This document shows, piece by piece, positions 15,379 to 23,533 of a stretch of 30,828 bases of DNA (position 1 is the stretch's first letter; each line of letters starts with the position of its first letter). The position numbers and the translations under genes are program-made. The DNA comes from Cloacibacillus sp. (GTDB lineage: Bacteria > Synergistota > Synergistia > Synergistales > Synergistaceae), in assembly GCF_020860125.1 (NCBI RefSeq), contig NZ_JAJBUX010000096.1, forward strand, positions 1 to 30,828, in the 5' to 3' direction. The notes beneath the pieces are model-generated. The model had not been told where the DNA came from, made no database searches, and saw only the letters and a list, made by a program, of their open reading frames with translations.

Positions 15379-16296
15379 TTATTTTGCGGCAAAACGTTCA
15401 TAGGCGGCCTTGTGGTACGGCGTCGGTACGCCGTACTGCCGTCCAAGTTCTATCATCCTGCCGATGATATGGTCGAGCTCTGTTTCGTTTGGCGGTTTGC
15501 CGCCGCTGAGGTCTCGGTAAAGCGAGCTCATCGCCTTCGGCGCCAGCTTTGAAAAATTCTCCGTATAGCGGTCAGCCATATCAGCGGGCATCGTAACTCC
15601 GGAGGCCGCCGCAACCGCGATCAGTTCGCCGGCCACGGCGCGTACCAACTCCATGTGGTCGGGATGTTCGCGGACCTTTCCCGCCGGTCCGTCACAGCAG
15701 CAAAATAGCACGCTGTTGCCGCACATCATCATATATTTATTCCAGCTGTCGGCAAGAATATCGTCCGATAACGTGGTGCCGATACCGGCCTTGTCGACGA
15801 TGGCCGCAGTCTCCTCCAGCTTTTGTGGTATGCCGCCATCCCTCATGCCGAGGATGACGCTACAGGGGCCGTAGCTCTGCACTATATGCCCCGGCTGTTC
15901 CAGATGGCTGAATACGCGAATGATGCCGTCCGCCAGGAGGCACGAAGGCAGCATCGGCCTCATGATGTCGGAGACGATGACGCCGTTCAGCAGCGGTATC
16001 ACCAGCGTTTCCGCTTTGATCATCGGCGCGATGGACTCACAGGCCGCCCTCAGATTGTACCCTTTGCATGAGACGAAGATGACGTCCATCAGGCCAAGCT
16101 CCTCCGCTCTGTCCGCGGCGAGCTTAGGCTGCACCGTGAAATCGCCCAGCAGGGCGGACTGTACCATGAGTCCCCTCCGGCGTATGGCGTCGAGGTTTTT
16201 CCCTCGCACGTAAAAGTAGGTCTCTGTGTGATTTTTTGCCAGCGCGCCGCCGACGATACCGCCGACGCCGCCGATACCCAGCACGGCTATTTTCAT
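15379..16296 (-). CDS. Ketopantoate reductase family (ApbA/PanE) oxidoreductase
   Basis: A 305-residue NADPH-dependent reductase of the ApbA/PanE family; PanE reduces 2-dehydropantoate to pantoate for CoA synthesis. The Rossmann loop is IAVLGIGGVGGIVGG at the N-terminus. VSCKGYNL carries the conserved Lys of the cofactor domain, DSWNKYMMMCGNS contains the catalytic lysine, and NETELDHIIGRMIELG the conserved glutamate and C-terminal helix. PanE paralogues acting on other 2-keto acids are common, and no panB or panC lies here, so the exact substrate is uncertain. The protein has an uncommon Cys cluster (FCCCDG). It is monocistronic, ended by the shared terminator at 15269-15318. Confidence 0.85.
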   Translation of the reverse strand: MKIAVLGIGGVGGIVGGALAKNHTETYFYVRGKNLDAIRRRGLMVQSALLGDFTVQPKLAADRAEELGLMDVIFVSCKGYNLRAACESIAPMIKAETLVIPLLNGVIVSDIMRPMLPSCLLADGIIRVFSHLEQPGHIVQSYGPCSVILGMRDGGIPQKLEETAAIVDKAGIGTTLSDDILADSWNKYMMMCGNSVLFCCCDGPAGKVREHPDHMELVRAVAGELIAVAAASGVTMPADMADRYTENFSKLAPKAMSSLYRDLSGGKPPNETELDHIIGRMIELGRQYGVPTPYHKAAYERFAAK

Positions 16297-16363
16297 CCGT
16301 ACACCTCCCGCATAGTGATGCCTAATAATATCATCTTGCAGGCGCTTTTGTACCCCCGCGTAT

Positions 16364-16394
16364 AAAAAATCTGACGGGGCAATTCCCGTCAGAT
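16364..16394 (-). terminator. Terminator of the obg-nadD-LCP-rsfS-HIT operon
   Basis: ATCTGACGGG (16369-16378) pairs perfectly over ten bases with CCCGTCAGAT (16385-16394), with a six-base loop. Read on the minus strand it is followed by TTTTTT, 30 bases beyond the HIT gene stop. Confidence 0.9.
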
Positions 16395-16423
16395 CTGGGC
16401 CGGTATTATAATCCTGCCTAACG

Positions 16424-16795
16424 TTATTTCTTTATATAGGCCATCTTTTCGGGGATGACACCACGGACGCCGCCAAGCGGCGACTCTGTGTCGCCCTTGT
16501 AGCGCGGTATCAGGTGCATATGGACGTGCATCACCGACTGCCCCGCGCATTCGTTGCAGTTTACCCCGAAGTTATATCCGTCGGGGTGATATTTTTCATC
16601 AAGCAGCTCTTTTCCCCTGCGAAGCAGCTCGTGCATCGCCGCCTCCTCCTGGAGAGTGACGTCGAAATAGTTTTGCACGTGCCTCTTAGGGATGATAAGC
16701 ATATGACCTTCGTTTACCGGCATTACGTCGAATACCGCGTAAGCGAGCTCATTTTCCAGAACATAATCCTTGAGCCTGCAGAAGATGCATTCCAT
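16424..16795 (-). CDS. HIT-family nucleotide-binding hydrolase (HinT-like)
   Basis: A histidine-triad protein of about 123 residues. Family members hydrolyse nucleoside phosphoramidates or acyl-adenylates. The catalytic triad motif is SVMHVHMHLIPR near the C-terminus. CIFC at the N-terminus and His in PKRHVQNY are the typical zinc or structural residues, and GYNFGVNCNECAGQ precedes the triad. I chose ATG 16795 rather than a start 87 bases upstream, because homology begins with MECIFC and the longer form overlaps rsfS. It is the last gene of the operon, four bases from rsfS. Confidence 0.9.
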   Translation of the reverse strand: MECIFCRLKDYVLENELAYAVFDVMPVNEGHMLIIPKRHVQNYFDVTLQEEAAMHELLRRGKELLDEKYHPDGYNFGVNCNECAGQSVMHVHMHLIPRYKGDTESPLGGVRGVIPEKMAYIKK

Positions 16796-16799
16796 GGAG

Positions 16800-17168
16800 C
16801 TAATCTTCGTCCTGATCGGTGAATTTCTTCGTCGGAGCGTCGCCCCACAGTGAATCGAGTCTGTAAAAGTCGCGTCCCTCACGGCTCAGGATATTCACGA
16901 TAAGGTCTCCCGCGTCGATCAGCGTCCATCTGGTACTGTTTTCACCCTCGACGCGGTACTTTGTCCCCATCTCATCGAGCATGTCGCAGGCGGTATCTTT
17001 CAGCGTCCTTGCGTTCAGCTCAGAACGGGCGATAGCTACGATAAACACATCCGCGAAGCCTGATATCTCGCTCAGGTTGTGTACGCTGACCTCCGCCGCG
17101 TGTTTATCAAGCAGCGCCTCTACCAAAGGCATGTACGGCGCGCAGAAATCTTCATTTTTTTCCGTCAT
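16800..17168 (-). CDS. rsfS: Ribosomal silencing factor RsfS
   Basis: RsfS (Iojap family) binds ribosomal protein L14 and blocks subunit joining under starvation. The 122-residue length and the motifs VHNLSEISGFADVFIVAIARSELN, EGENSTRWTLIDAGDLIVNIL and REFYRLDSLW (here GRDFYRLDSLWGD) are diagnostic. The acidic C-terminus (FTDQDED) is variable in the family. It lies 27 bases after the LCP gene and four before the HIT gene. The order nadD-LCP-rsfS is widely conserved. Confidence 0.95.
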   Translation of the reverse strand: MTEKNEDFCAPYMPLVEALLDKHAAEVSVHNLSEISGFADVFIVAIARSELNARTLKDTACDMLDEMGTKYRVEGENSTRWTLIDAGDLIVNILSREGRDFYRLDSLWGDAPTKKFTDQDED

Positions 17169-17195
17169 TTACAGGTCACTCCTCTTTATTTTTCT

Positions 17196-18623
17196 TTACT
17201 GATTGCTGATCTTCAGCATATTATCCAATAATATTGTCAGTTTCTTATAGTCATGTCCCGCAATTATCGAGGCGTAAAAGGCCTGCTGGCTCGGGCGCAC
17301 GAGGTTCTTGGGGATCTTAAGAAGCGTGCCGAGCTGGCGCGCCGTCGTCTTGACCTTCTCGCTGGCGTTGGTCGGATAGACGATGTTGCAGTGCTGATAG
17401 TCGAAATGTTTCGCGTTGCCGGAATGGATCACGTCGACGCCGAGCTGCTGCAGGCGTGTCGATATCTCGGCGCTCACACCGGCCTTGCCTGTTCCGTTGA
17501 GGACCGCCACCGACTCAGGCATCGACTTTATCAGGGTCATGAGCTCATCTTTGCTCATTTCATCCTTTTTATCGCCGCTCCGAGCCGCCGAAGTACCAAG
17601 CTGCCCGTTATCTTTGGCGTCCTCAGAGGCTGAGATATTGTCTCCAGCGGTCGAGAAGTGCACCTGCTTCGCATTTCTGCCGCTGCCCTCCGTAACGTCG
17701 CCGGATACCAGCGCCTCCACAGGAGCGTTGAGGAAGGCGTTTGCCGCCTTGACGTCACCGAGCCAATAGCTCAGGCGGTCGATCATCGCCGGTTCTCCCG
17801 GCAGCATGGAGAAAAACATCCGTTCGCGGCCAAGCTCGTTCTGTACAAAGCCAGCAAGCTGTACGGCAAGGGTCGGAGACATGTCCGTCTTGAATATCTT
17901 CATCGCCTGGGCCGCTAGCTCAGGGAACTTGATCAAAACGCGCGGGTCGTAGGCCTTCTTAACGAGCGCTTTGATAAACTGCTGCTGGCGCTGTATACGG
18001 CCGATGTCGCCGAGGGCGTCTTTCCTGAAGCGTACATATTTTAGGGCAGTTTTTCCATCAAGAAGCTGCCATCCCGGCTGAATATTTATATCGAGACCGC
18101 CGGCCCTGTCGACATAACGCATCCTCTTCTGGACGTCCATCTCTACCCCGCCGACCATGTCTACAAACTCGGGGAAGCTGTCGTAATCGATGACGACGTA
18201 GTAGAGTATCGGCAGGCCGAGATATTTCTCGACCGTCGCCTTTAGCAGGTCGGGGCCGCCGTAGGCGAAGGCGTGATTAAGCTTCTGCGTGCCGTGGTGC
18301 GGAATCTGCACGCGGGTATCGCGCGGCAGCGAGATTACGCGCATATTCTTGTCGTCGATATCGATAGTGACGAAGAGAATCGTGTCGGAGCGCCGCGACC
18401 CCTCAACATTGTCTTCGCCCATAACGAGGATGTTGAACCTCCCCTGCTCTTTCAGCAGCGCGGCGTAACTGTCATTCTCCTTCTTCTGGCTTTCGTTTTC
18501 AAACGCCTTGAGTATGTCGGCCTGCGATGTGTGCCACGCAAAATAGAACCGCAGCCCGGCGCCGCCGAAGATGGCAACAAGTCCGCAAATTATTATTAAA
18601 ATAATAGTTCTTGAACGTCTCAA
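17196..18623 (-). CDS. LytR-CpsA-Psr (LCP) family envelope protein with LytR_C domain
   Basis: LCP enzymes transfer undecaprenyl-linked glycopolymers to peptidoglycan or other envelope acceptors. An N-terminal membrane anchor (residues 7-29) puts the rest outside the inner membrane. The LCP domain runs from about residue 62 to 220, with RRSDTILFVTID, SLPRDTRVQIP, KLNHAFAYGG and IGRIQRQQQFI, including the arginines that bind the polyprenyl pyrophosphate. A Ser/Asp/Lys-rich linker follows, then a LytR_C domain at about 370-460 (SVAVLNGTGKAGVSAEIS). In a Gram-negative-type lineage such as Synergistota the acceptor is not known. It sits 15 bases downstream of nadD in the obg operon. Confidence 0.9.
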   Translation of the reverse strand: MRRSRTIILIIICGLVAIFGGAGLRFYFAWHTSQADILKAFENESQKKENDSYAALLKEQGRFNILVMGEDNVEGSRRSDTILFVTIDIDDKNMRVISLPRDTRVQIPHHGTQKLNHAFAYGGPDLLKATVEKYLGLPILYYVVIDYDSFPEFVDMVGGVEMDVQKRMRYVDRAGGLDINIQPGWQLLDGKTALKYVRFRKDALGDIGRIQRQQQFIKALVKKAYDPRVLIKFPELAAQAMKIFKTDMSPTLAVQLAGFVQNELGRERMFFSMLPGEPAMIDRLSYWLGDVKAANAFLNAPVEALVSGDVTEGSGRNAKQVHFSTAGDNISASEDAKDNGQLGTSAARSGDKKDEMSKDELMTLIKSMPESVAVLNGTGKAGVSAEISTRLQQLGVDVIHSGNAKHFDYQHCNIVYPTNASEKVKTTARQLGTLLKIPKNLVRPSQQAFYASIIAGHDYKKLTILLDNMLKISNQ

Positions 18624-18638
18624 AAGTATTTCCTCCGT

Positions 18639-19250
18639 CTAGTTCTTATACAGGGATTTTTTTCTAATGAACTGTTCCACCGCGGATGGAACCATGAAGC
18701 GGATACTTCTGCCGTTTTTAATGCGCTCACGCAGCTCGGTGCTCGATATCGCCAGCAGCGGTATCTCAAGGGGGATTATTCTGTTGCGCAGTTCGCCCGG
18801 CAGCTCTTCCATCCTCTTGTGCGTATAGCCGTAGCGGCTGACCGCGACAAACTTGCACATATCCATGATCTCTTCCGGATTCTTCCAAGAGACGATATCC
18901 AGAACGGCGTCCAGTCCCGTGATAAAGTAAAATTCCACTCCCGCGTACTCGGGCATCGTGCGCAGCGTCCGCAGCGTGTCTATCGTGTAGCTGCTCCCTA
19001 CCCTGTCGATCTCCACGCGTGAGACCTTAAAATAAGGACAGCCTACCGTGGCAAACTCCGTCATCATATAACGGTCTTCAGCGGAGGTTACCCGCTGGTT
19101 TGCCTTGTGCGGCGGCTGCCCGGTAGGGACGAATATGACCTCGGAAAGTCCGAAGGCTGCGTGAGCCTCGTCCGCGGCCAGCAGGTGGCCGTTGTGAATC
19201 GGGTCAAAGGTTCCCCCCATGATACCTATTCTGCGGTTTTCCTCGGTCAT
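18639..19250 (-). CDS. nadD: Nicotinate-nucleotide adenylyltransferase NadD
   Basis: NadD adenylates nicotinate mononucleotide to deamido-NAD. The nucleotidyltransferase motif GGTFDPIHNGHL is at residues 12-23. PTGQPPHKANQRVTSAEDRYMM follows, then ITGLDAVLDIVSWKN. The second nucleotide-binding motif AISSTELRERI lies near the C-terminus. The 203-residue length is normal. It lies 17 bases after obg on the minus strand and 15 before the LCP gene. Confidence 0.95.
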   Translation of the reverse strand: MTEENRRIGIMGGTFDPIHNGHLLAADEAHAAFGLSEVIFVPTGQPPHKANQRVTSAEDRYMMTEFATVGCPYFKVSRVEIDRVGSSYTIDTLRTLRTMPEYAGVEFYFITGLDAVLDIVSWKNPEEIMDMCKFVAVSRYGYTHKRMEELPGELRNRIIPLEIPLLAISSTELRERIKNGRSIRFMVPSAVEQFIRKKSLYKN

Positions 19251-19267
19251 ATCAATGCTCCTATTTA

Positions 19268-20725
19268 TTATTTGTTCTTATCTTCTTCTAAGCCGTCATT
19301 CTCGGAGGCCTCTTCGGCATCGTCCGTCTCAGGTAATGGCGTTACGTCCTCAGAGGACTCTTCGGCTTCGCTCTCAACAAGCTCGTCCGGCTCGTCGTCA
19401 TCGGGAAGCTCGTCGGGGTAATAATCGGGATAGAAATCGAAATCCTTATACCCGATGCTTACCGTATCGCCGGGCACGGCGCCCGCCGCCTCAAGAAGCT
19501 CCTCCACCTTATATTTGCGCAGCAGCCGCGTAAAGCGCGCCACATTCTCTTCCTGACTGAAATCATAACGCTCGACGGCCTTTTCCAGCTGGCGGTGCAT
19601 TACCCGGTAACCGCCGCCGTGCAGCGTGATGATCTGGATCCTATTGCGCTTGCGGAGCGGCGTCTTCTCCGGAACCCTCTCTTCGAGGGCGTAGAGCCGG
19701 ACATTGCTCTCGGGCCGCGGATGATCCTTTACAAACTTGATTACCTCCTTGACGAGTTCGGGTATCCCCTCCTCCGTCAGGGCGCTTGCCGTGATCATAA
19801 GGATATTCTTTTCCTTAAAATAGGCGGCCAGCCTCTCCGTGAGCTCCCTTATAAGCTCCTCCTCTACCTCGTCGAGTTTGTTCGCAACGACGAAATAGGG
19901 GCGCTTTTCCAGCTCAGGGTCGTACTTCTCCATTTCCTGGCGCACGACCGTAAAATCTTGGATTATTGTATCATAATCGCCGCTTTCGAGACTTAAAACA
20001 TGTACGAGAAGCCTCGTACGGTCCACATGCCGCAGAAACTCAAGACCGAGCCCCTTATTCATATGGGCCCCCTCGATCAGCCCCGGGATGTCGGCGATGA
20101 CGATACGTTCGTCGCCGGTGTTGAGCACGCCGAGGTTTGGTGAGAGCGTCGTAAAGGGATAATTGGCAATTTTTGGCTGCGCGTTGGAGATGGCGGCCAA
20201 GATGCTGGACTTGCCCACATTTGGCAGCCCGACAAGGCCGACGTCCGCGATAAGCCGCAGTTCAAGGTGCAGCATCACCTCTTCGCCAAGATCGCCCTGT
20301 TCGCAAAAGCGCGGAGCCTTGCGTGCCGAGCTGGCGAAATATCGGTTTCCCCGACCGCCGCGTCCGCCGCGTGCCGCGACGAAACGGTCGTGTGGTTCCA
20401 CAAGGTCGGCGTAGCCCTCCCCTGTCTCCGCGTCATAGATAACCGTGCCGCAGGGGACATAGATCACCTTATCCTCGCCGGCGGGGCCGTTTCTCGCGGC
20501 GCCCTTGCCGTGTCCGCCGTTCTCGCCTCTAATATGGTGCATATATTCAAGGTCCGCGAGTGTCTGCAGGTTGTTGGTAGCCTCGAAAATAACGCTGCCG
20601 CCGCGCCCGCCGTTGCCGCCGTCCGGGCCGCCGTTGGGTTTGAAGCGTTCGCGCAGGAAGCTCATGCAGCCATTGCCGCCGCGTCCCGCCTTAATAGACA
20701 TTCGCAGAGAATCGACAAATTTCAT
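19268..20725 (-). CDS. obg: Obg/CgtA GTPase
   Basis: Obg is an essential GTPase in ribosome assembly and stress control. The glycine-rich N-terminal Obg domain covers residues 1-158 (KAGRGGNGC, GGNGGRGGSVIFEA, GGRGGRGN). The G domain has G1 at 166-173 (GLPNVGKS), the YPFTTLSPNLG switch I region, DIPGLIEGAHMNKGLG (G3), NKLDEVEEE (G4) and TASALTEEG (G5). An OCT domain (ERVPEKTPLR...YGVMHRQLEKAVERYDF-type sequence) follows. The last 50 residues are strongly acidic. ATG 20725 has a GAGGTG ribosome site. It is the first gene of the minus-strand operon and is separated from rpmA by a terminator, so it has its own promoter. Confidence 0.97.
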   Translation of the reverse strand: MKFVDSLRMSIKAGRGGNGCMSFLRERFKPNGGPDGGNGGRGGSVIFEATNNLQTLADLEYMHHIRGENGGHGKGAARNGPAGEDKVIYVPCGTVIYDAETGEGYADLVEPHDRFVAARGGRGGRGNRYFASSARKAPRFCEQGDLGEEVMLHLELRLIADVGLVGLPNVGKSSILAAISNAQPKIANYPFTTLSPNLGVLNTGDERIVIADIPGLIEGAHMNKGLGLEFLRHVDRTRLLVHVLSLESGDYDTIIQDFTVVRQEMEKYDPELEKRPYFVVANKLDEVEEELIRELTERLAAYFKEKNILMITASALTEEGIPELVKEVIKFVKDHPRPESNVRLYALEERVPEKTPLRKRNRIQIITLHGGGYRVMHRQLEKAVERYDFSQEENVARFTRLLRKYKVEELLEAAGAVPGDTVSIGYKDFDFYPDYYPDELPDDDEPDELVESEAEESSEDVTPLPETDDAEEASENDGLEEDKNK

Positions 20726-21064
20726 ATTTTCACCTCATTTCAAAAAATAACCATTACATTACCGCTCCGCTGATAATGGACAGAAAGCCGAAATCTTGAT
20801 TTCGCGCGGACAGAGGCAAGCAGCTCCATCAGACGTGTCATTTATACGCCTGATCCACATGCGAAGGTTGTCCGTGACTTACAGGTGGGATGGGAAATCT
20901 TTGCTTTCCACAACAGGATCTGGTTTGTCCGTCGGAGTGTATATGACCGCTGGTTTTCCATCTAAAAAACGGGGGCCTGCTCTATGAGGGCCCCCGAAAA
21001 ATTCTGATGCCACTGATTAGATCTTCAAAGATTGACTGTATAATCAGTGATTCTCTGGATTTAG
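20726..21064. other. 339-bp spacer between rpmA and obg
   Basis: It contains the rplU-rpmA terminator at 20964-21001 and must contain the obg promoter. I see no consensus boxes. On the minus strand one frame stays protein-like across two short blocks separated by a single TAA (GKPAVIYTPTDKPD... and LRMWIRRINDTSDG...), without family similarity that I recognise. A seven-pair hairpin with a two-base loop (CGAAATC-TT-GATTTCG) lies near 20793. Confidence 0.45.
20964..21001 (-). terminator. Terminator of rplU-rpmA
   Basis: CGGGGGCC (20970-20977) pairs with GGCCCCCG (20989-20996) around an 11-base loop. On the minus strand TTTTTT (complement of 20964-20969) follows the hairpin, 63 bases beyond the rpmA stop. 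Confidence 0.88.
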
Positions 21065-21322
21065 TTAAAGTGTTTCCGGCTCGATCGTGACGTACTTGCG
21101 GTTTGCCTTTGTCTGGAAGCGGACCTTGCCGGGGACCAGCGCAAAAATCGTGAAATCACGGCCAAGGCCTGTGTGCTGTCCGGGGTGGTACTTTGTCCCC
21201 CTCTGACGGACGATGATCGTTCCCGCGTTTACAAAAGAACCGTCTCCGCGCTTGATGCCAAGATACTTAGGCTGACTGTCGCGGCCGTTGGTTGAACTTC
21301 CTTGCCCTTTTTTATGTGCCAT
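21065..21322 (-). CDS. rpmA: 50S ribosomal protein L27
   Basis: The 85-residue sequence starts MAHKKGQGSSTNGRDSQPKYLGIK, the standard L27 N-terminus that reaches the peptidyl transferase centre. It includes the GTIIVRQRGTKYHPGQHTGLGRDFTIFAL core. There is no Firmicutes-type cleavable extension, and accordingly no Prp protease gene lies between rplU and rpmA (26-base gap). The GGGGGATAT region on the minus strand before the ATG provides the ribosome site. Confidence 0.97.
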   Translation of the reverse strand: MAHKKGQGSSTNGRDSQPKYLGIKRGDGSFVNAGTIIVRQRGTKYHPGQHTGLGRDFTIFALVPGKVRFQTKANRKYVTIEPETL

Positions 21323-21348
21323 AACTCAATATCCCCCTTGCGTAAAAA

Positions 21349-21660
21349 CTAACCGTTGATTGCTTCGATCTGAACGAGCGTGTACTGCTGGCGGTGACCG
21401 CGGAACTTGCGGTAGTTCTTCTTTCTGCGGTACTTGAAGACGATGACCTTGTCATCCTTGCCGCTCTCGAGAATCTTCGCCGTTACCGTAGCTCCCTCAA
21501 CATAAGGAGCGCCAACCACTGCGCCTTCGTCTTTGCCGAGGAGAATAACCTTGTCAAATTCTACCTGTGCTCCGTCTTCAGCGTGGATCTTCTCCAACCT
21601 GAACTTGTCGCCTGCCGCGACCCTGTACTGCTTTCCGCCCTGCTCGATTACTGCGTACAT
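21349..21660 (-). CDS. rplU: 50S ribosomal protein L21
   Basis: A 103-residue L21 starting MYAVIEQGGKQYRVAAGDKF, with IVFKYRRKKNYRKFRGHRQ near the C-terminus, the 23S rRNA-binding stretch. It begins the rplU-rpmA operon behind a near-consensus promoter and a leader of roughly 75 bases that holds a small TGTCA/TGACA hairpin and a GGAGGAGGG ribosome site. Autoregulated L21 leaders are known in several phyla. I do not see a match to a defined one. Confidence 0.97.
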   Translation of the reverse strand: MYAVIEQGGKQYRVAAGDKFRLEKIHAEDGAQVEFDKVILLGKDEGAVVGAPYVEGATVTAKILESGKDDKVIVFKYRRKKNYRKFRGHRQQYTLVQIEAING

Positions 21661-21743
21661 TCTATAAATTCCCTCCTCCGCTGTGTGTCAGGCAGCCAAA
21701 TGACATTTTAAAGCCCGCACCAAGCGTATTCTAAAACTTGACA

Positions 21744-21772
21744 AGTATAGAGATAAAAAAGAGCCGTGTCAA
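21744..21772 (-). promoter_or_regulatory. Near-consensus sigma-70 promoter of rplU-rpmA
   Basis: On the minus strand TTGACA (complement of 21767-21772), a 17-base spacer and TATACT (complement of 21744-21749) form an almost perfect promoter. The predicted start is about 75 bases before rplU. The -35 box is one arm of a CTTGACA/TGTCAAG inverted repeat spanning 21737-21773. Confidence 0.85.
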
Positions 21773-21894
21773 GGGCGCGTCCGGGTTTTGTGCTTGCCCT
21801 TTTGTCCGCACCGCAGAAAAATCTTTTTTCGACATTACCACATCTATTGGATTGTTGCTCTTATTATATGGCTTATTCATTGCCGGTTCTCTAT

Positions 21895-22446
21895 CTAAAG
21901 TTCATACAATACCATTGTATGGGCTAAATAATCATGTAGACAACGTTTTTTCTTTCCAAATATCAATAAATAATTAATTAAACATATGTAATTTAAAAGA
22001 GTTATGTGCAAAAAATAGTAATTTAGATAATCAATAAGAAATACAACACAGACAAATAAAATGTGCCTTATTATGAAAACGTTAAAAAGTGATGGAATCT
22101 TGTTTTGTGTTGTAACGATGCGTATCCTTAAGATTTTTTCCCCTATTGTTTGTCCTTTAATTAAAAATTTATAATTACAAAGAAAATATATAAAAAATGC
22201 GCTAATAGCTAAATACAATCTTTCTAATGAGTAGGCGGATACTAAATTATTTCCAAACAAGACTTTGTTTAACGTGAGGAAAATTACAACATATATTAGA
22301 ATATCAATACTAGCGGCAATAAAACGTCTTGATCGGGATGCTAATTTATCTCGAGGTACAGCATCAACGCTCTTGATTTTATCTATATTACTTATTACTT
22401 GATTTTTCATTTTAATACCATTTCCATACATTATTGGAACCCCCAA
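21895..22446 (-). CDS. RDD-family membrane protein
   Basis: A multipass protein of up to 183 residues with the RDD signature. SRSRRFIAASIDILIY provides the Arg and the Asp of the first helix, KGQTIGEKILRIRIV is the conserved loop, and KKRCLHDYLAHTMVL is the C-terminal motif. Four hydrophobic segments are visible. RDD proteins are mostly uncharacterised; some act as antiporters or accompany membrane processes. The start is uncertain. ATG at codon 6 (22431) has GGGGG upstream, and ATG at codon 13 (22410) has GGAAATGG. The gene is very AT-rich compared with rplU and obg, which suggests acquisition by transfer. It lies 175 bases downstream of the riboswitch-controlled membrane protein and could share its transcript. 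Confidence 0.8.
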   Translation of the reverse strand: MGVPIMYGNGIKMKNQVISNIDKIKSVDAVPRDKLASRSRRFIAASIDILIYVVIFLTLNKVLFGNNLVSAYSLERLYLAISAFFIYFLCNYKFLIKGQTIGEKILRIRIVTTQNKIPSLFNVFIIRHILFVCVVFLIDYLNYYFLHITLLNYICLINYLLIFGKKKRCLHDYLAHTMVLYEL

Positions 22447-22491
22447 CAGTCAAATTAGTGTCTTACGTTAATTCTTTCCTATTCTGCATCG

Positions 22492-22551
22492 ATAAAATAA
22501 AACAGCCGTCTGTCTGATTTCCACATCATCTCGTCTAATGAATCTACGGCT
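22492..22551 (-). terminator. Possible long-loop terminator after the unknown membrane protein gene
   Basis: On the minus strand AGCCGT (complement of 22546-22551) can pair with ACGGCT (complement of 22504-22509), followed by GTTTTATTTTA. The stem is six pairs with a 36-base loop, so this is weak. It would separate the membrane protein gene from the RDD gene. Confidence 0.25.
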
Positions 22552-22621
22552 CTACAGTTGTTTGTTTCGAGGTCTCTCCGTGTGCCTATGCTTCGTTAAA
22601 TGTTACGTTTATAGACATGCT

Positions 22622-23476
22622 TCAGTCTTCTCTGTACTTTGTTGCATTTAGATTCAGCGAGCTGCTTATAAAACCTATATAAGTAAGATCAAAAAGAAAA
22701 TCCTCTACATAAAGAAAGGTCATCATAGAACAAAAAAGAGAGTGTAATGCAACTTTTGTATAAGATACAGGAACATTAATACTCTCAAACATGAAAAGCC
22801 CAAATACTGCACATGAGAGAACAATTGGGTGATGTCCATACTGCATTGCGGTGATATAAGTATCCATTCTGGAGCTTGATAAACTGTCGCCGCGCAAAAA
22901 CTTATCTTCAATTATCGACCGTCCATAGGGATGTCTAAAGTAGTTTCGGTAATTCATAATTGGTGTACTGATAACAATGAAGAAAGTAAAATACCTTACC
23001 ATTGGTACTCCACCACTGGAGCTGGGTAAATAATATATCAGTGGAATAGTCAGGCAGTACAATACAAACAGGAGACAGATTCTTTCATCTCTGTATTTAC
23101 GAAACAGGAAATAACCGACGCCCCCGAGAATTACCAGAAAGATCACCGTGATTTTCAGTTTGACTGGAGGGAAAAATGAGAACACACAATAAATATACCA
23201 TGCGCCAATTATAGAAATCATAGGAAAAAGAGTTATTGTACGTCTTTCTGATGTGTAAGCACATGCATGTTTGTAGGTAAAATAAACCACCGATATCAGA
23301 ATAATGGTTGGTAGCAAATTAAATGGAAATGAAATTCTAGAGGCGATCACAAGATATGTGAGGAAAATAATTATAATATTATATGAAAAAGTAAAGCGGA
23401 ATTTTTTCCATACCTCTTCTTCCGTCATTGCGAAATCCGCTCTTCTCTGCCGTGAGTTCTCCACTTGTGCCGCCAC
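22622..23476 (-). CDS. Multipass membrane protein of unknown function under c-di-GMP riboswitch
   Basis: A 284-residue protein with about seven to eight hydrophobic segments from residue 30 to 270 (for example NIIIIFLTYLVIASRI, LLPTIILISVVYF and ITVIFLVILGGVGYFLF). A soluble loop around residues 180-212 contains the NYFRHPYGRSIIEDKFLRGD stretch. I recognise no family. The N-terminus is polar and charged (SRQRRADFAMTEEEVWKKF). GTG 23476 is preceded by AGGA at four bases; ATG at codon 17 (23428) is an alternative without a ribosome site. Upstream on the same strand lies a GEMM-I riboswitch, so expression probably responds to cyclic di-GMP. That suggests a part in surface, envelope or lifestyle switching. 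It is AT-rich relative to the core genes. Confidence 0.7.
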   Translation of the reverse strand: MAAQVENSRQRRADFAMTEEEVWKKFRFTFSYNIIIIFLTYLVIASRISFPFNLLPTIILISVVYFTYKHACAYTSERRTITLFPMISIIGAWYIYCVFSFFPPVKLKITVIFLVILGGVGYFLFRKYRDERICLLFVLYCLTIPLIYYLPSSSGGVPMVRYFTFFIVISTPIMNYRNYFRHPYGRSIIEDKFLRGDSLSSSRMDTYITAMQYGHHPIVLSCAVFGLFMFESINVPVSYTKVALHSLFCSMMTFLYVEDFLFDLTYIGFISSSLNLNATKYRED

Positions 23477-23533
23477 CTTATCCTGGTATAGATGAGCAAA
23501 CGTTAATGCTCCGTGATCCAGATATTCAAATGA

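Noticed and set aside
15379..16296. Firm panE assignment
   Set aside because: The fold and catalytic lysine are clear, but no other pantothenate gene is nearby and paralogues acting on other 2-keto acids are common.
20796..20987. 63-codon + strand frame in the obg-rpmA spacer
   Set aside because: It crosses the minus-strand terminator and lacks a ribosome site and similarity.
21661..21743. Known L21-leader riboregulator
   Set aside because: The leader is only about 75 bases with one five-pair hairpin and does not match any leader structure that I can name.
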